A DNA stretch of 64,000 bases from Mycolicibacterium brisbanense (GCF_001570425.1 NZ_BCSX01000018.1:62001-126000), one strand, 5' to 3'. Counted from the stretch's first letter, positions 1 through 8,958 are shown. Notes: a model not told the origin generated them from the sequence alone. Translations and numbers: made by a program.

Positions 1-59
1 GCTGTCGTGCCATGCATGTTTCTGAGGAACTTCATAACGGCAACCAACCCACCTTTCCT

Positions 60-99
60 TTGCTTGCTACAAGCAATTGCCGTCGCTTTGCGAGCAAAG
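60..99. terminator. Two small hairpins downstream of the MscS gene
   Basis: Two inverted repeats lie in a row: TTGCTTG/CAAGCAA around a 3-nt loop (60-76) and CTTTGC/GCAAAG around GA (86-99). They sit 60-100 bases beyond the stop of the leftward channel gene, so they may end its transcript. No long U-tract is visible. The rest of positions 1-159 holds no gene that I can support. Confidence 0.3.
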
Positions 100-159
100 T
101 GAATCATGTGCCCCATGAGTCACACGCGTAACACGACCGGGCGGGCAGATCGCGGTTGG

Positions 160-1593
160 CTAACGATTGGAACTCGGCGCCGAGACCGAGTCCTGCGGCG
201 CAGCGGTGGCCACCGCCTGGCGAGCCTCGGTCCGGCGTTGGTCGAAGATCCGGCTCAACTCGTGCAGCAGCAAGGGATTTCGCGTCACCAACTCTTCGAG
301 AAAGTCGCGGTCCACCTGCAGCATCGTGGTTTCCTCGACGGCGTGCACCGAGGTCCGCGTAGCTTCCCGGGTCAGCGCGCTGTGACCGAGGAAGTCTCCG
401 GGCCGTAACGCGCGGACTGGCGCGACGGTACCGTCGGGTCCGATCGCGGTGACCTGTCCTCGTCCCTGCACCATGAAGCTCATGCAGGTCGGTATCTCGC
501 CCGCGGTCTGGATGGTCTCATCGACTCCGTAGCGGCTCAGGATGGCGTGTCCGAGCAACTCCTGCAGGTCGGTATGGCTGAGTCGCAGCGTCGATGCCAA
601 TCGCCGGCAGGCCTTGGTCAGCCGCTCCGGGGTGTTGAATTCGTCCTCGACACCGTCGAGGTGCAATTCGGCTCGCCGCGCGGCATACCAGACCCATCGC
701 AGGAAGATCGCCTTCGCGGCGCCGTCGTCGGCCGGGGAACGCACCGGGATGGTCGTGCGGTAGTCGTTGCCGCCGATCGGAACCGCCTTGACCGCGGCCT
801 CCGGACGTACTTGGGGAAGTCGGCGGGCGACCCCGGTGAGCAGCGCGCACACCTGGTCCGGTGCGTCCGAGGCGGCAAACGTACTGACGACAGAGAGCGA
901 GTACGACGCTTCCGGCCTGCTCAGGTTGGTGAACGAGGCGCCCGCCAGCACCGAGTTGGGCATGATCTGCATGCCGCTGCCGGTATCGATATGGGTTGCG
1001 CGCCAGTTCACTTCGACGACGCGGCCCCGCGCCGAGGGCGTGTCCAGCCAGTCGCCGAGCCGGAACGGCTGCTCGAACAGCAGCAGCAGACCGGAGATGA
1101 TCTGCCCCACCGAGTTCTGCAGCGCCAGGCCGAGCACGATCGACGAGATGCCCAGAGCGGTGAACAGCCCGCCGACATGGGCGCCCCACACGTAGGCGAA
1201 GATCAGCCCGACACCGACCGCGATCAGGGCGAAGCGCGCCACATCCAGGAAGATCGACGGAATCCGCTTGCGCCAGCTGCCTTCCGGCGCGCCTTGGAAC
1301 AAGGTGGCGTTCAAACCCGACAGCAAGAGGATCATCACCACGAAACCGAACACGGTGGCGACGATGCGCACGGTGGTCGTCTCGCCCGAGATGTCGCCGC
1401 CCTTGACCAGCAGGACCAGCAGGGCCCCCAACGGCAGGATGTAGTTGCGCAGCAGGCCCACCGGCCGAGCCAGATAGCTTCCGCGGCGTGCCAGCGTGTT
1501 GTTCAGCTCGGTGAGCAGTACCAGGCCGACCGGCAGACCGATCGCCACAGCGAGCGCCCAGTAGAACCAGCCGGTCTCCAGCACGCTTCTCAT
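160..1593 (-). CDS. MscS-family channel with C-terminal cyclic-nucleotide-binding domain
   Basis: This inner-membrane small-conductance mechanosensitive channel homologue has 477 residues. Hydrophobic segments lie near residues 9-30, 50-63, 76-96 and 119-137. The MscS pore helix and start of the beta domain (GLALQNSVGQIISG, then FEQPFRLGDW) are near 154-182. A cNMP-binding domain fills about 340-455. Its phosphate-binding cassette reads GDFLGHSALTREATRT: the arginine that binds cyclic phosphate is present, but the usual ribose-binding Glu is His404. The start codon overlaps the stop of the upstream cyclase gene by ATGA, so the two are translationally coupled. The pair resembles Rv2434c/Rv2435c of M. 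tuberculosis. Channel identity is clear; whether it binds cAMP, cGMP or another ligand is inference. Confidence 0.9.
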   Translation of the reverse strand: MRSVLETGWFYWALAVAIGLPVGLVLLTELNNTLARRGSYLARPVGLLRNYILPLGALLVLLVKGGDISGETTTVRIVATVFGFVVMILLLSGLNATLFQGAPEGSWRKRIPSIFLDVARFALIAVGVGLIFAYVWGAHVGGLFTALGISSIVLGLALQNSVGQIISGLLLLFEQPFRLGDWLDTPSARGRVVEVNWRATHIDTGSGMQIMPNSVLAGASFTNLSRPEASYSLSVVSTFAASDAPDQVCALLTGVARRLPQVRPEAAVKAVPIGGNDYRTTIPVRSPADDGAAKAIFLRWVWYAARRAELHLDGVEDEFNTPERLTKACRRLASTLRLSHTDLQELLGHAILSRYGVDETIQTAGEIPTCMSFMVQGRGQVTAIGPDGTVAPVRALRPGDFLGHSALTREATRTSVHAVEETTMLQVDRDFLEELVTRNPLLLHELSRIFDQRRTEARQAVATAAPQDSVSAPSSNR

Positions 1594-3758
1594 GACTGAC
1601 GCTCCGCGAGCCGCCAGATCTGCTCCTCGGTGCCGTCGACGGTTACCGACCCTGCGGCGGTGAACTGGCGGACGTCCCCAGTGACGTCACGTACGCGCGT
1701 CGTCACGTAGATGCCGGGCTGCGGCCCACCACTGCGCACCCGATAGGCCAGATCGACGGCCGTGCCCCACATGTCGTAGGCCAGGCTGGATCTGTCGACC
1801 AAACCGCTGCTCACGGTGCCGGTGTCGATGCCGGCCCGCAATCTGAGGTCGTGTCCGGTCTCGGCGCGGAACCGGTCGACGATGCGCTGCATCTCGGCGG
1901 CGAAATCCACGGTGCGGCGGACGTTGTCGAGGCGCGGCACCGTGAGGCCACAGCTCGCGAGGTACCCGTTGTGCAACGTGCGCACCCGCTCGATACCCAG
2001 ATGTTCGGCCGCGGCGTCGAATTGCCGTACCAGCTTGTTGACGATGGCCAGCAGTTCGTCGGAGCTGAGATTGGCGGCCAGCTCGTCGATGCCCACGAAA
2101 TCGGCGAAGATCACGGTGACGTTCTGGTGGTCCTGGGCGATGGTCTCTTCGCCCTCGCGGTACCGCTGCACCACGGGTTCGGGCATCATCGTCAACAGCA
2201 GCCGGTCGTTCTCCTTGCGCTGTTCTTCGAGCAGATCCTCCTTGATCCGCAGATTTCGGCTCATCTCGTTGAAAGCGACTGTGAGATCACCGAATTCATC
2301 ACGCGAGAGGACCGGTAGCGACACCCCGTAGTCGCCCGAGCTGATCTGCTGTGCCCCCGCCTCCAAACGCCGCAGCGGACGCACGAAGATCCGGGCCAAC
2401 CCGATCGCGGCGATACATACGACGAAGATCATGGCCACGGTCGAGAGCACGAGGGTCCGCGTGAACACCGTCACCGGGGCGAACGCCTCGGTGGTGTCGA
2501 TCTTGGCCACCATCACCCAGTCGAGGCCCGGCAGGTTCACGGGGGCGTAGGACTGCAGTGTCTCGTGGCCGAGATAGTCGACGTCGATCATGGTGCCGGT
2601 CTGGCCGCGTTGTGCCAACCGTGCCGCCTGACTGGCCACCGGCTGAACCAGGGTGGTGCCGTCCTGGCGGATCGCCGACTCTGCCACGTCGGGTGGGGTG
2701 CCTGCGTCGATCACGTCCTTCTTGTACTGGTCGCGGTTCTCGACGAACATCCTGGACACCGAACGCATCAGACCGTCGCGCCCGACCAGCATGGTCTCGC
2801 CGGTGGATCCCATGCCCGCCTGTTGCCATTTCTGGTTGGCGGTCATCACCCGATTCACCCCGGTGATGGGCAGCTGCAGGGCCAGCACGCCTTCCACCCG
2901 GCCCTCGTTGCCGATGGGCGACACCATCCAGGCGGTCGGGGCCTGCGCCGGCTGATAGTCGCTGAAATCCGTGATGTCGACGTAGTCGATCGCGTTCGAC
3001 GCGACCGCCCGGCGGTACGCGTCGGTCAGGCTGCTCGTGCGAAACGGTCCGGTGTAGACGTTGGTGCCCAGGTCCACACCCTTGTATGCGCTGTACACGA
3101 CATTGCCGCGGGTATCGAGCAGCAGCGCGTCCTCGAACTTGAAGCGCTCGACGACGGTGCGGAAGTAGTCGTTGAACCGCGCGCACGCGGCCGACCAGGC
3201 GCTGCCGTCATGCGCGTCGGAGAATTTCAGCGACGTGTCCCAGTCACTGAACGGCGCCATGTAGTTGGCCTGGAGCCATTTCTGCGGGTTGGACGTGGGT
3301 AGCAGCTCGGTCACATCGATATCGTTGCCGGTCTGGGCTTTCTCGGCCTTGGCGAACTGGTTGCGGTAGTAGTCGACGACCGCCTGCTGCTGGGCGGGCG
3401 TGACGACGGCATTGTCCAGTTGGTCGAACCCGGCGGTGAAGGCCCGGGCGGCTTCGGTGGCGGTCGTGCCACGCGTGTACACCACGAGTGAGTCCCGCAG
3501 ATACTGGAATTCGGCCTCCAGCTGGCGGGTCTGCGCCGAGCGGATCTCGGTCAGCCGGTCGAAAACCGAATTGCGCAATGAGCTTCGGCCCGACTGATAG
3601 CCGATGGCCCCGACCACGGCCGCCGACAGCACGCTGGTGATCAACAGCATGGCGAGCAGTTTGGATTGGATGCTGATCCGGGACATGACGCGCCGGCGCA
3701 GGTGTCGCCGTTTGCGCGGGGGCGTCTCGGGGTCCGGAGTCTCGGCTGCGGTCGTCAT
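1590..3758 (-). CDS. Membrane class III nucleotide cyclase (dCache-HAMP-cyclase), Rv2435c-like
   Basis: The 722-residue protein has a short basic N-terminus, TM1 at about 33-54, a large extracytoplasmic Cache-like sensor (55-430), TM2 at about 435-459, a HAMP linker (460-505) and a class III cyclase domain (545-718). The first metal aspartate is present in FADFVG (D553). The second metal aspartate of the canonical I-K-T-x-G-D segment is N597 in RTLHNGY, the purine-selecting lysine position is R593, and the transition-state Asn position is D669 in TAVDLAYR. Catalysis is therefore doubtful or altered. The gene is the first of an operon with the cNMP-domain MscS channel, which suggests a sensor that feeds the channel. 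The ATG at 3758 has no obvious Shine-Dalgarno sequence. Confidence 0.88.
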   Translation of the reverse strand: MTTAAETPDPETPPRKRRHLRRRVMSRISIQSKLLAMLLITSVLSAAVVGAIGYQSGRSSLRNSVFDRLTEIRSAQTRQLEAEFQYLRDSLVVYTRGTTATEAARAFTAGFDQLDNAVVTPAQQQAVVDYYRNQFAKAEKAQTGNDIDVTELLPTSNPQKWLQANYMAPFSDWDTSLKFSDAHDGSAWSAACARFNDYFRTVVERFKFEDALLLDTRGNVVYSAYKGVDLGTNVYTGPFRTSSLTDAYRRAVASNAIDYVDITDFSDYQPAQAPTAWMVSPIGNEGRVEGVLALQLPITGVNRVMTANQKWQQAGMGSTGETMLVGRDGLMRSVSRMFVENRDQYKKDVIDAGTPPDVAESAIRQDGTTLVQPVASQAARLAQRGQTGTMIDVDYLGHETLQSYAPVNLPGLDWVMVAKIDTTEAFAPVTVFTRTLVLSTVAMIFVVCIAAIGLARIFVRPLRRLEAGAQQISSGDYGVSLPVLSRDEFGDLTVAFNEMSRNLRIKEDLLEEQRKENDRLLLTMMPEPVVQRYREGEETIAQDHQNVTVIFADFVGIDELAANLSSDELLAIVNKLVRQFDAAAEHLGIERVRTLHNGYLASCGLTVPRLDNVRRTVDFAAEMQRIVDRFRAETGHDLRLRAGIDTGTVSSGLVDRSSLAYDMWGTAVDLAYRVRSGGPQPGIYVTTRVRDVTGDVRQFTAAGSVTVDGTEEQIWRLAERQS

Positions 3759-3849
3759 CGGAAGGGAACACTAGCTGGGCTTTTCGGCGAGCTCAGCGCT
3801 TTCCCGTCAAGTCTGGTTCGCCGGCCGGTATCTGTGCGACATTCGACAT

Positions 3850-4281
3850 ATGGTCACCGCCGATGACCCCGATGATCTGCGTCGCTTCACCGAGGCGCAG
3901 GAACGCGTTTACCCGACCGTGCTCGCCGAACTGGCCGGCGGCCGCAAGCGCAGTCACTGGATCTGGTTCATCTTCCCGCAGCTGCGTGGGCTGGGTCGCA
4001 GTGCGACAGCGGATCATTACGGCATCGCGTCGGCGCAAGAGGCGCGCGCCTACTTGGCCGACCCGATACTGGGACCGCGATTGCGGGAGTGCGCACGCCT
4101 GGTGGCCGCGATCGACGGGCGGTCCGCCGAGCAGATCTTCGGCTGGCCGGACTGCCTCAAGGTCCGGTCGTGCATGACGCTCTTCGCCGCGGTTGCCGAC
4201 GACCCCGCCGACTTCCAGGCGGTGCTGGACAAGTTCTACGACGGGCTCGCCGATCCGGCGACGTGCGAGATGCTCGGCTGA
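3850..4281 (+). CDS. DUF1810 family protein
   Basis: This 143-residue protein has the features of the DUF1810 family: a FTEAQE-like start of the domain, then RKRSHWIWFIFPQLRGLG, and a FGWPDCLKVRSCMTLF segment near the middle. The fold is related to NADAR/YbiA-type proteins according to general knowledge of the family, but no reaction is established. It is a single gene divergent from the cyclase operon, and its last 46 bases overlap the 3' end of the convergent GH13 gene. Size matches the family norm of about 140 residues. Confidence 0.85.
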   Translation: MVTADDPDDLRRFTEAQERVYPTVLAELAGGRKRSHWIWFIFPQLRGLGRSATADHYGIASAQEARAYLADPILGPRLRECARLVAAIDGRSAEQIFGWPDCLKVRSCMTLFAAVADDPADFQAVLDKFYDGLADPATCEMLG

Positions 4282-5576
4282 ATGATCAGCCAGCCGTGCG
4301 GTGCAACCTCGGTCTCGGCAATCTCGTGTTGCGGGGGAGCCCCTGAACCGGCGATCACCGTTCCAGCGGGCGTGCCGAGGTCGGGCAGCGAGACCGTGAG
4401 TGGCGCGTCGTCGACATTGAGGGCGACGATCAACGATCCGTCACCGGCCGTGGTGCGGTAGATGTACTGCGTGTTGGTCAGTTTCAGCGCGGTTGTCTTC
4501 GCAGTGTGCAGCCACGGGTGGCGCCGGCGCAGTCCGATCAGGTAGCGGTGGAACCGCAGGACGTCGGAATCCTCAGGGAGTTCATCGAATCGGGGCCGAA
4601 CGGCGTCGTCCCCGCCCCGGCGCTCTTCCTTGACACCGCGGTAGCCCGACTCGTCACCCGCATAGATGCTCGGGGTTCCCCCGGTGGTGAGCAGGATGAC
4701 CAGCGCATGTTCGAGGTGGTCCGGGTTGGTCAGCTGGCTGGCGATCCGCGTGACGTCGTGGTTTCCGACGAACGTCAACGGCACGAACGTATCGAGAAAA
4801 TCGTTGTGCCGCTGCAGCCCCCAGTCCAGTTCGTGAAAATTGCCGTCGTTGAGGCTGCTCCAGATCGCCTTCCAGAGTTCGTACTGCGTGACCGAGTCGA
4901 AGGTGGCAGCGCTGACCGTGGCCGCGTAATCGCCGTGGATCACCTCGCCGACGAACCATGCGTCGGCGAATTCCTCACGCACGCTTGGCAATACCTGTGC
5001 CCAGAACCGGTCCGGAACCGCGTAGGCGGCATCCAGTCGCCAGCCGTCCGCACCGCGAGCGAGCCAGTGCCGCAGCACCGCGACCGTGTACTCCACCACC
5101 TCTGCGCTCGCGTGGTTGAGCGCGATCAGTTCACCGTGCCCTTCGAAGGTGTCGAACCGAGCTTGCGGGCCGCGCCGCCGGAACCACGCCGACGCGGGGT
5201 GGTCGGGGCCGCCGTCGAGTGCGTCGCGGTACTTCGCGAAGTCGGTGCCGACGTGGTTGAACACCCCGTCGAGCAGGACCCGCAGCCCGCGCCGGTGCGC
5301 CTGGGCCACCAACTCGTCGAAATCGGCGTCGTCGCCAAGCCGCGGATCGATCCGGAAGTGATCGGTGGTGTCGTAACCGTGGGTGCGGGAGGCGAAGATC
5401 GGTCCCAGGGCGATGCCGGACGCGCCGAGTTCCACGGCGTGGTCCAGCCATTCGATCACCCGGCGCAAGCGGTGTTCATCGGGGCCGGGCGCCGGGTCGG
5501 CGGGAAACGCCCCGACGAAGCCCAAGGGGTAGATCTGCCACCAGATGGCGTGCGCCACCCACCCCGGCTCAGGCAC
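4236..5576 (-). CDS. GH13 alpha-amylase-family glycosidase
   Basis: This 446-residue cytoplasmic glycoside hydrolase has a (beta/alpha)8 catalytic domain. Family landmarks are GVFNHVG (near 104), the nucleophile Asp182 in GWRLDAAY, the acid/base Glu211 in FVGEVI, and the transition-state Asp274 in FVGNHDVTR. All three catalytic acids are present. A short C-terminal beta domain follows from about residue 370. It has no signal peptide, so it probably acts on internal alpha-glucans or maltodextrins; the substrate is not readable. The GTG start at 5576 sits inside the 3' end of the deaminase gene (8-bp overlap), so the two are co-transcribed. The 3' end overlaps the convergent DUF1810 gene. Confidence 0.88.
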   Translation of the reverse strand: MPEPGWVAHAIWWQIYPLGFVGAFPADPAPGPDEHRLRRVIEWLDHAVELGASGIALGPIFASRTHGYDTTDHFRIDPRLGDDADFDELVAQAHRRGLRVLLDGVFNHVGTDFAKYRDALDGGPDHPASAWFRRRGPQARFDTFEGHGELIALNHASAEVVEYTVAVLRHWLARGADGWRLDAAYAVPDRFWAQVLPSVREEFADAWFVGEVIHGDYAATVSAATFDSVTQYELWKAIWSSLNDGNFHELDWGLQRHNDFLDTFVPLTFVGNHDVTRIASQLTNPDHLEHALVILLTTGGTPSIYAGDESGYRGVKEERRGGDDAVRPRFDELPEDSDVLRFHRYLIGLRRRHPWLHTAKTTALKLTNTQYIYRTTAGDGSLIVALNVDDAPLTVSLPDLGTPAGTVIAGSGAPPQHEIAETEVAPHGWLIIQPSISHVAGSASPS

Positions 5577-6048
5577 GAAACTTCGCCGCGTACAGATCCT
5601 TCATTTCCTCGGCCAGTTCAGGGGCCGGTCCGTCCACCGTGACGCCGGGCGCCACGGTGCTGATCGGCAGGGGCGCCACCGGCGCCGGCGGGACACCCCA
5701 TTCGCTGAGCCATCCGGTCAGTTGTTCGCTGGAGGTCGCGTAGACGATGCGACCCAGCCCGACCCAGGCGTGTGCCGCCGAGCACATCGGGCAGTGTTCG
5801 CCGGAGGTGTACACCGTGGCGCGGGCCCGCCGCTGCGGGCTCAGATGCTCGGCGGCCCACCGGGCGATGGCGAACTCCGGGTGCTGGGTCTGGTCGCCGT
5901 CCTTGACCCGGTTTCGATCGGAAAACACCGTGGTGCCGGTGTAGTCGACGAGGATCGAGCCGAACGGTTGGTCGCCGTCGTCGAGGGCTTCACGGGCGAG
6001 TGCGACGCATTTACGCAGATGCTTGAGGTCGGTGTCGCTGATGGCCAC
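5569..6048 (-). CDS. Nucleoside/guanine deaminase of the cytidine-deaminase fold
   Basis: This 159-residue zinc deaminase of the CDA/TadA-guanine deaminase superfamily carries the zinc-site motifs HPE (H56, E58) and CPMC (C86, C89) in EHCPMCSAAHAW. The usual HAE is HPE, as in several guanine-deaminase-like enzymes. The C-terminus is longer than in TadA, which points away from a tRNA deaminase and towards a free purine or nucleoside substrate (inference). I chose GTG at 6048 because it starts at the family's usual length; a TTG at 6090, 6 bases after the TPR gene, is the alternative. It overlaps the GH13 gene downstream. Confidence 0.82.
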   Translation of the reverse strand: MAISDTDLKHLRKCVALAREALDDGDQPFGSILVDYTGTTVFSDRNRVKDGDQTQHPEFAIARWAAEHLSPQRRARATVYTSGEHCPMCSAAHAWVGLGRIVYATSSEQLTGWLSEWGVPPAPVAPLPISTVAPGVTVDGPAPELAEEMKDLYAAKFRA

Positions 6049-6096
6049 GGTCGCGAGTTTACGGCGAGCGACGACACCTCCGGGGCACAACGACGG

Positions 6097-7782
6097 TCAA
6101 CCGCCGCAACAGGTGGGTGCGACGTCCAGGCGGCACGCGCACGACGCGACGATCGGGACATCGGCGCGGGCCCGGGCCAGTTCGAGTTGCTGAGCGATGA
6201 TCGCCGCCTCGGCGTCGCGGCCCAGCCGCTGCAGGCACTCGTGGTATCCGTGCAGGCTCCATACGTTGCCCGGGTGATGGCTCGACCGGTTCAGCGTCGG
6301 GTCCAGCCCGAGGTCGGCGGCGTACACCGAGGCGGCCTCCTGGACCCGGCCCTGTTCGAGCAGCAGGGCGCCATAGGCATGCCGCGTGGGTTGCATCCAG
6401 CCCCACGGTTCGTCGTAGGGTAACCCGTCGTCGAGCTCGACGGCCCGCCGCAGGTGCGCGAACGCGTCGTCGAATTTGCCTTCCCGGTAAGCGATCTCAC
6501 CGTCGAGCATGGCTTCGGCGACCGCGAGGATGTCGCGGCTGGTGTTGTTGAACAGGTAGCGGCTCTCCGGGATGCGCCGGTACGCGGCAGCGAAGGCCTC
6601 CCGCTCGACGCGGGCCTGGGGGAGTTGGCCCTTGGCGGCGTGGGCGACACCGCGGCCGTAATGGATGGTGGCCGTGGTGGTGCTGTACAACTCGGTGTCG
6701 GCGGGTAGCGGTTCGGCGATCAGATCGTCCCAGCGCCCGAACCGCACCAGCACGTGCACGCGCAGCGGCACGAAGGCCTCGAGCCAGTCGGCCATCGGTG
6801 GTGACGGCACCGCCAGCAGTTCGGGGGTGAGCTGGCGCGCCAGCTCGTCGGCCGCGCTGCTCGCCGTTTGGTAGTTGCCCGCGAACATCGCCGAGTACAC
6901 CACGAAATGCAGATCGTGGGCGCGGTAGAGGGAGTAGAAGTTGAGCGCGCCGGACCGCTCGACGAATTTCCGGTCTGCTTGCACGGCAGCCTGATTGGCG
7001 ACCACCGAGTTGTGGTAGTCGCCGCAGAGCACGTCGATGTGGCTGGGCATGTGCTGCAGATGCCCCGCGTCGGGCACCAGGCCGCGCAGCAGGTCGGCGG
7101 CGGCGAGGGCGTCCTGCGGCGTGGTCGACATCTCCATGGCATGGATGTACAGATGCAGGATTCCGGGGTGGCTGCGTCCCTCGGCGGTGGTCAGCGCGGC
7201 GTCGAGGACGGCCTTGGCCTCGATGACCCGGGAACCGGGCGCGGGTTCGCCCGTTCGCCCGTCCCACAGCGCCCAGGCGGTCACGTTGACCAGGGCGTCG
7301 GCTGCCAGCGCCTGCACGTCGATGTCGCCGGGATGGTCGGAGGCCAGGGCCGCCATGGCGTCGGCGTAGGCGGCGTGGCCCGCCGTCAGTGCCTCGGCGT
7401 CCTCGGGGTCGTCGGTCGGAAACCGTTGTCGCAGAGCGGTTATCAGGGCCCGCTCGATGCTCGACGCACGTCCGTCCGCAGCCAGGTCGAGCTCGGTGCG
7501 GGCCCGGGCCAGTGACGTGGCCAGGTCGACCGGATCGAACGCCTCCCAGGCCTTGTTGTAGTTGGGCCCCACCGCGTATGCGATGCCCCACCGCGCGATC
7601 GCCAGGTCGGGATCGAACTCCAGCGCGCGTTCGAAACAGCGGATGGCCTCGTCGTGGTTGAACGCATAGGCCCAGATGAGGCCGCGGTCGAACCAGGTCT
7701 GCGCCGGCTGCGACGGGGTGTCCACGGGTCGGTGGTAGGTGCCCAGGTCGTAATACGGTTCGGCTTCCGTCACGGCTGGCAC
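6097..7782 (-). CDS. Tetratricopeptide-repeat protein
   Basis: This 561-residue protein of helical repeats is tryptophan-rich and opens with YYDLGTYHRPVDT, followed by a clear TPR unit (AWAYAFNHDEAIRCFERAL type, residues about 30-70). Further TPR-like helices fill the rest, and the C-terminus ends in a small Cys-rich tail (CACRLDVAPTCCGG). It has no signal peptide or membrane segment. Homologues are widespread in actinobacteria as uncharacterised TPR proteins; TPRs usually mediate protein-protein contacts. It is the first gene of a leftward run with the deaminase and GH13 genes. GTG at 7782 is used; GTG at 7773 is an equally possible start. Confidence 0.8.
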   Translation of the reverse strand: MPAVTEAEPYYDLGTYHRPVDTPSQPAQTWFDRGLIWAYAFNHDEAIRCFERALEFDPDLAIARWGIAYAVGPNYNKAWEAFDPVDLATSLARARTELDLAADGRASSIERALITALRQRFPTDDPEDAEALTAGHAAYADAMAALASDHPGDIDVQALAADALVNVTAWALWDGRTGEPAPGSRVIEAKAVLDAALTTAEGRSHPGILHLYIHAMEMSTTPQDALAAADLLRGLVPDAGHLQHMPSHIDVLCGDYHNSVVANQAAVQADRKFVERSGALNFYSLYRAHDLHFVVYSAMFAGNYQTASSAADELARQLTPELLAVPSPPMADWLEAFVPLRVHVLVRFGRWDDLIAEPLPADTELYSTTTATIHYGRGVAHAAKGQLPQARVEREAFAAAYRRIPESRYLFNNTSRDILAVAEAMLDGEIAYREGKFDDAFAHLRRAVELDDGLPYDEPWGWMQPTRHAYGALLLEQGRVQEAASVYAADLGLDPTLNRSSHHPGNVWSLHGYHECLQRLGRDAEAAIIAQQLELARARADVPIVASCACRLDVAPTCCGG

Positions 7783-7891
7783 GATAGTTCAGCCGCTCGC
7801 GCCGCGAGAAGTGTTGGCACAACCCCTGAGCTGAAAAACCCCTGAGCCGAATCGGTGGACCGGTCCAGGCCTACCCGCATACGGTGGCGGA

Positions 7892-8275
7892 ATGATTCGC
7901 TGCGTCCGCTTGTCGACCGGGGCCGACGGTGCCTCGCATGTGCAGGTCGGCCGGCTGGAGATGAATCCCGGCCGCAACGACGATCTGGTGTCCGCCGCGA
8001 TGGGCGCGACGCATGTCACGGTCGAGGAGACCGCTGCCGGCGGCACACTGGCTTGGCATACCGCGCCGGTACGCCAGCTCGTGATCACGCTGTCCGGCAC
8101 GTTGGTGTTCACCACTCGGGGTGGCGAGACATTCACGCTGCACCCCGGCGACGTCCTGCTGGCCGAGGACACTGTCGGTACCGGACACCAATGGCAGCTG
8201 CAGGACGGCGATCCGTGGCGCCGCATGTACGTCGTGCTGGCCGACGACGTCGTCGTGCCGTTCGAGGCGCAGTAG
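7892..8275 (+). CDS. Cupin-domain protein
   Basis: This 127-residue single-domain cupin shows a beta-barrel pattern with WHTAPVRQLVITLSGTL (first cupin motif, partly degenerate) and LHPGDVLLAEDTVGTGHQW (second motif, with PGD and a conserved His). Metal binding is plausible but the first motif lacks the usual HxH pair. The substrate is unknown. It lies 47 bases upstream of the thioesterase gene and may share a transcript, but the KstR-like box between them suggests the downstream gene also has its own promoter. Confidence 0.75.
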   Translation: MIRCVRLSTGADGASHVQVGRLEMNPGRNDDLVSAAMGATHVTVEETAAGGTLAWHTAPVRQLVITLSGTLVFTTRGGETFTLHPGDVLLAEDTVGTGHQWQLQDGDPWRRMYVVLADDVVVPFEAQ

Positions 8276-8300
8276 CAGCCAGGGGATTCGACACCGGCAC

Positions 8301-8314
8301 GAGAACGTGTTCTA
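8301..8314. promoter_or_regulatory. KstR-like operator upstream of the thioesterase gene
   Basis: GAGAACGTGTTCTA matches the KstR consensus TNNAACNNGTTNNA at every fixed position except the first. The core AGAAC-GT-GTTCT is a perfect palindrome. It ends 8 bases before the thioesterase ATG, so the transcript would be leaderless or nearly so. Confidence 0.6.
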
Positions 8315-8322
8315 GTGCTGAG

Positions 8323-8952
8323 ATGCCCGGTTACACCCATGTCGAGGGCCTGCGTTCGGCCGACGTGCAACGACTGAAGTCCACCTACGGGCCGCTGGCC
8401 GAGTCGGTGCGCGCATTGATCGACGCGACCATCCGCTCGGAGGCCGACCCCGCCGAGGTGGCCGCGGCCAAGGCGGAGATCGACGCGGCCACGGCGCGGC
8501 TGCGGGCCAAGCAGATCGACGGTGCGTTCGGCGTGCAGTTGACGTCCGACGGAGACCGGATGCCGTGGGGCAATCCGGCCATCGGCATCCGTAATCCCAT
8601 CGCGCCGCCGCTGGTTATGGTCAAGCACCCCTCGGGCGTGCTGTCCACCGACTTTCACCTCGGAGCTGCCTACGAAGGGCCGCCCGGGCATGTCCACGGC
8701 GGCATCGTCGCGATGGTGCTCGACCACCTGCTCGGCGAGGTGGCCGCAAGCGATCCGGACAGTCCACGGTTCACCGGAACCCTGACCATTCGCTACGTGC
8801 GGGCCACCCCGCTGGGTGATCTGCACGCCGAGGGCCAGATCACCCGCACCGACGGCATCAAAGCCTATGCCGCCGGCCATCTCTCGGATTCGGAAGGCGT
8901 CACCGCCGAGGCCGAGGGCGTGTTCATCCTGCCGCGCTGGGCCCGCGGCTGA
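8323..8952 (+). CDS. Hotdog-fold (PaaI/4HBT-type) acyl-CoA thioesterase-like protein
   Basis: The protein has 209 residues. The C-terminal two thirds carry a hotdog domain with the signature YEGPPGHVHGGIVAMVLDHL, followed by GTLTIRYVRATPLGDL. The HGG at the helix start is the typical PaaI-family active-site region. The N-terminal 70 residues are a helical extension. It probably hydrolyses or binds an acyl-CoA; substrate unknown. The ATG at 8323 follows a KstR-like operator by 8 bases, which suggests induction during sterol growth and a CoA-thioester intermediate of that pathway as a candidate substrate (inference). Confidence 0.82.
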   Translation: MPGYTHVEGLRSADVQRLKSTYGPLAESVRALIDATIRSEADPAEVAAAKAEIDAATARLRAKQIDGAFGVQLTSDGDRMPWGNPAIGIRNPIAPPLVMVKHPSGVLSTDFHLGAAYEGPPGHVHGGIVAMVLDHLLGEVAASDPDSPRFTGTLTIRYVRATPLGDLHAEGQITRTDGIKAYAAGHLSDSEGVTAEAEGVFILPRWARG

Positions 8953-8958
8953 TCGCGG

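Noticed and set aside
4236..5576. GH13 protein as a trehalose synthase or GlgE
   Set aside because: Length and domain order (single short enzyme) do not fit TreS-Mak fusions or GlgE, and no partner genes lie nearby; a general alpha-glucosidase/amylase call is all that is supported.
7855..8322. N-terminal extension of the thioesterase frame over the cupin gene
   Set aside because: The extended part reads an alternative frame of the cupin gene and is Arg/Gly-rich; the ATG at 8323 follows the regulatory box and begins a conserved hotdog protein.
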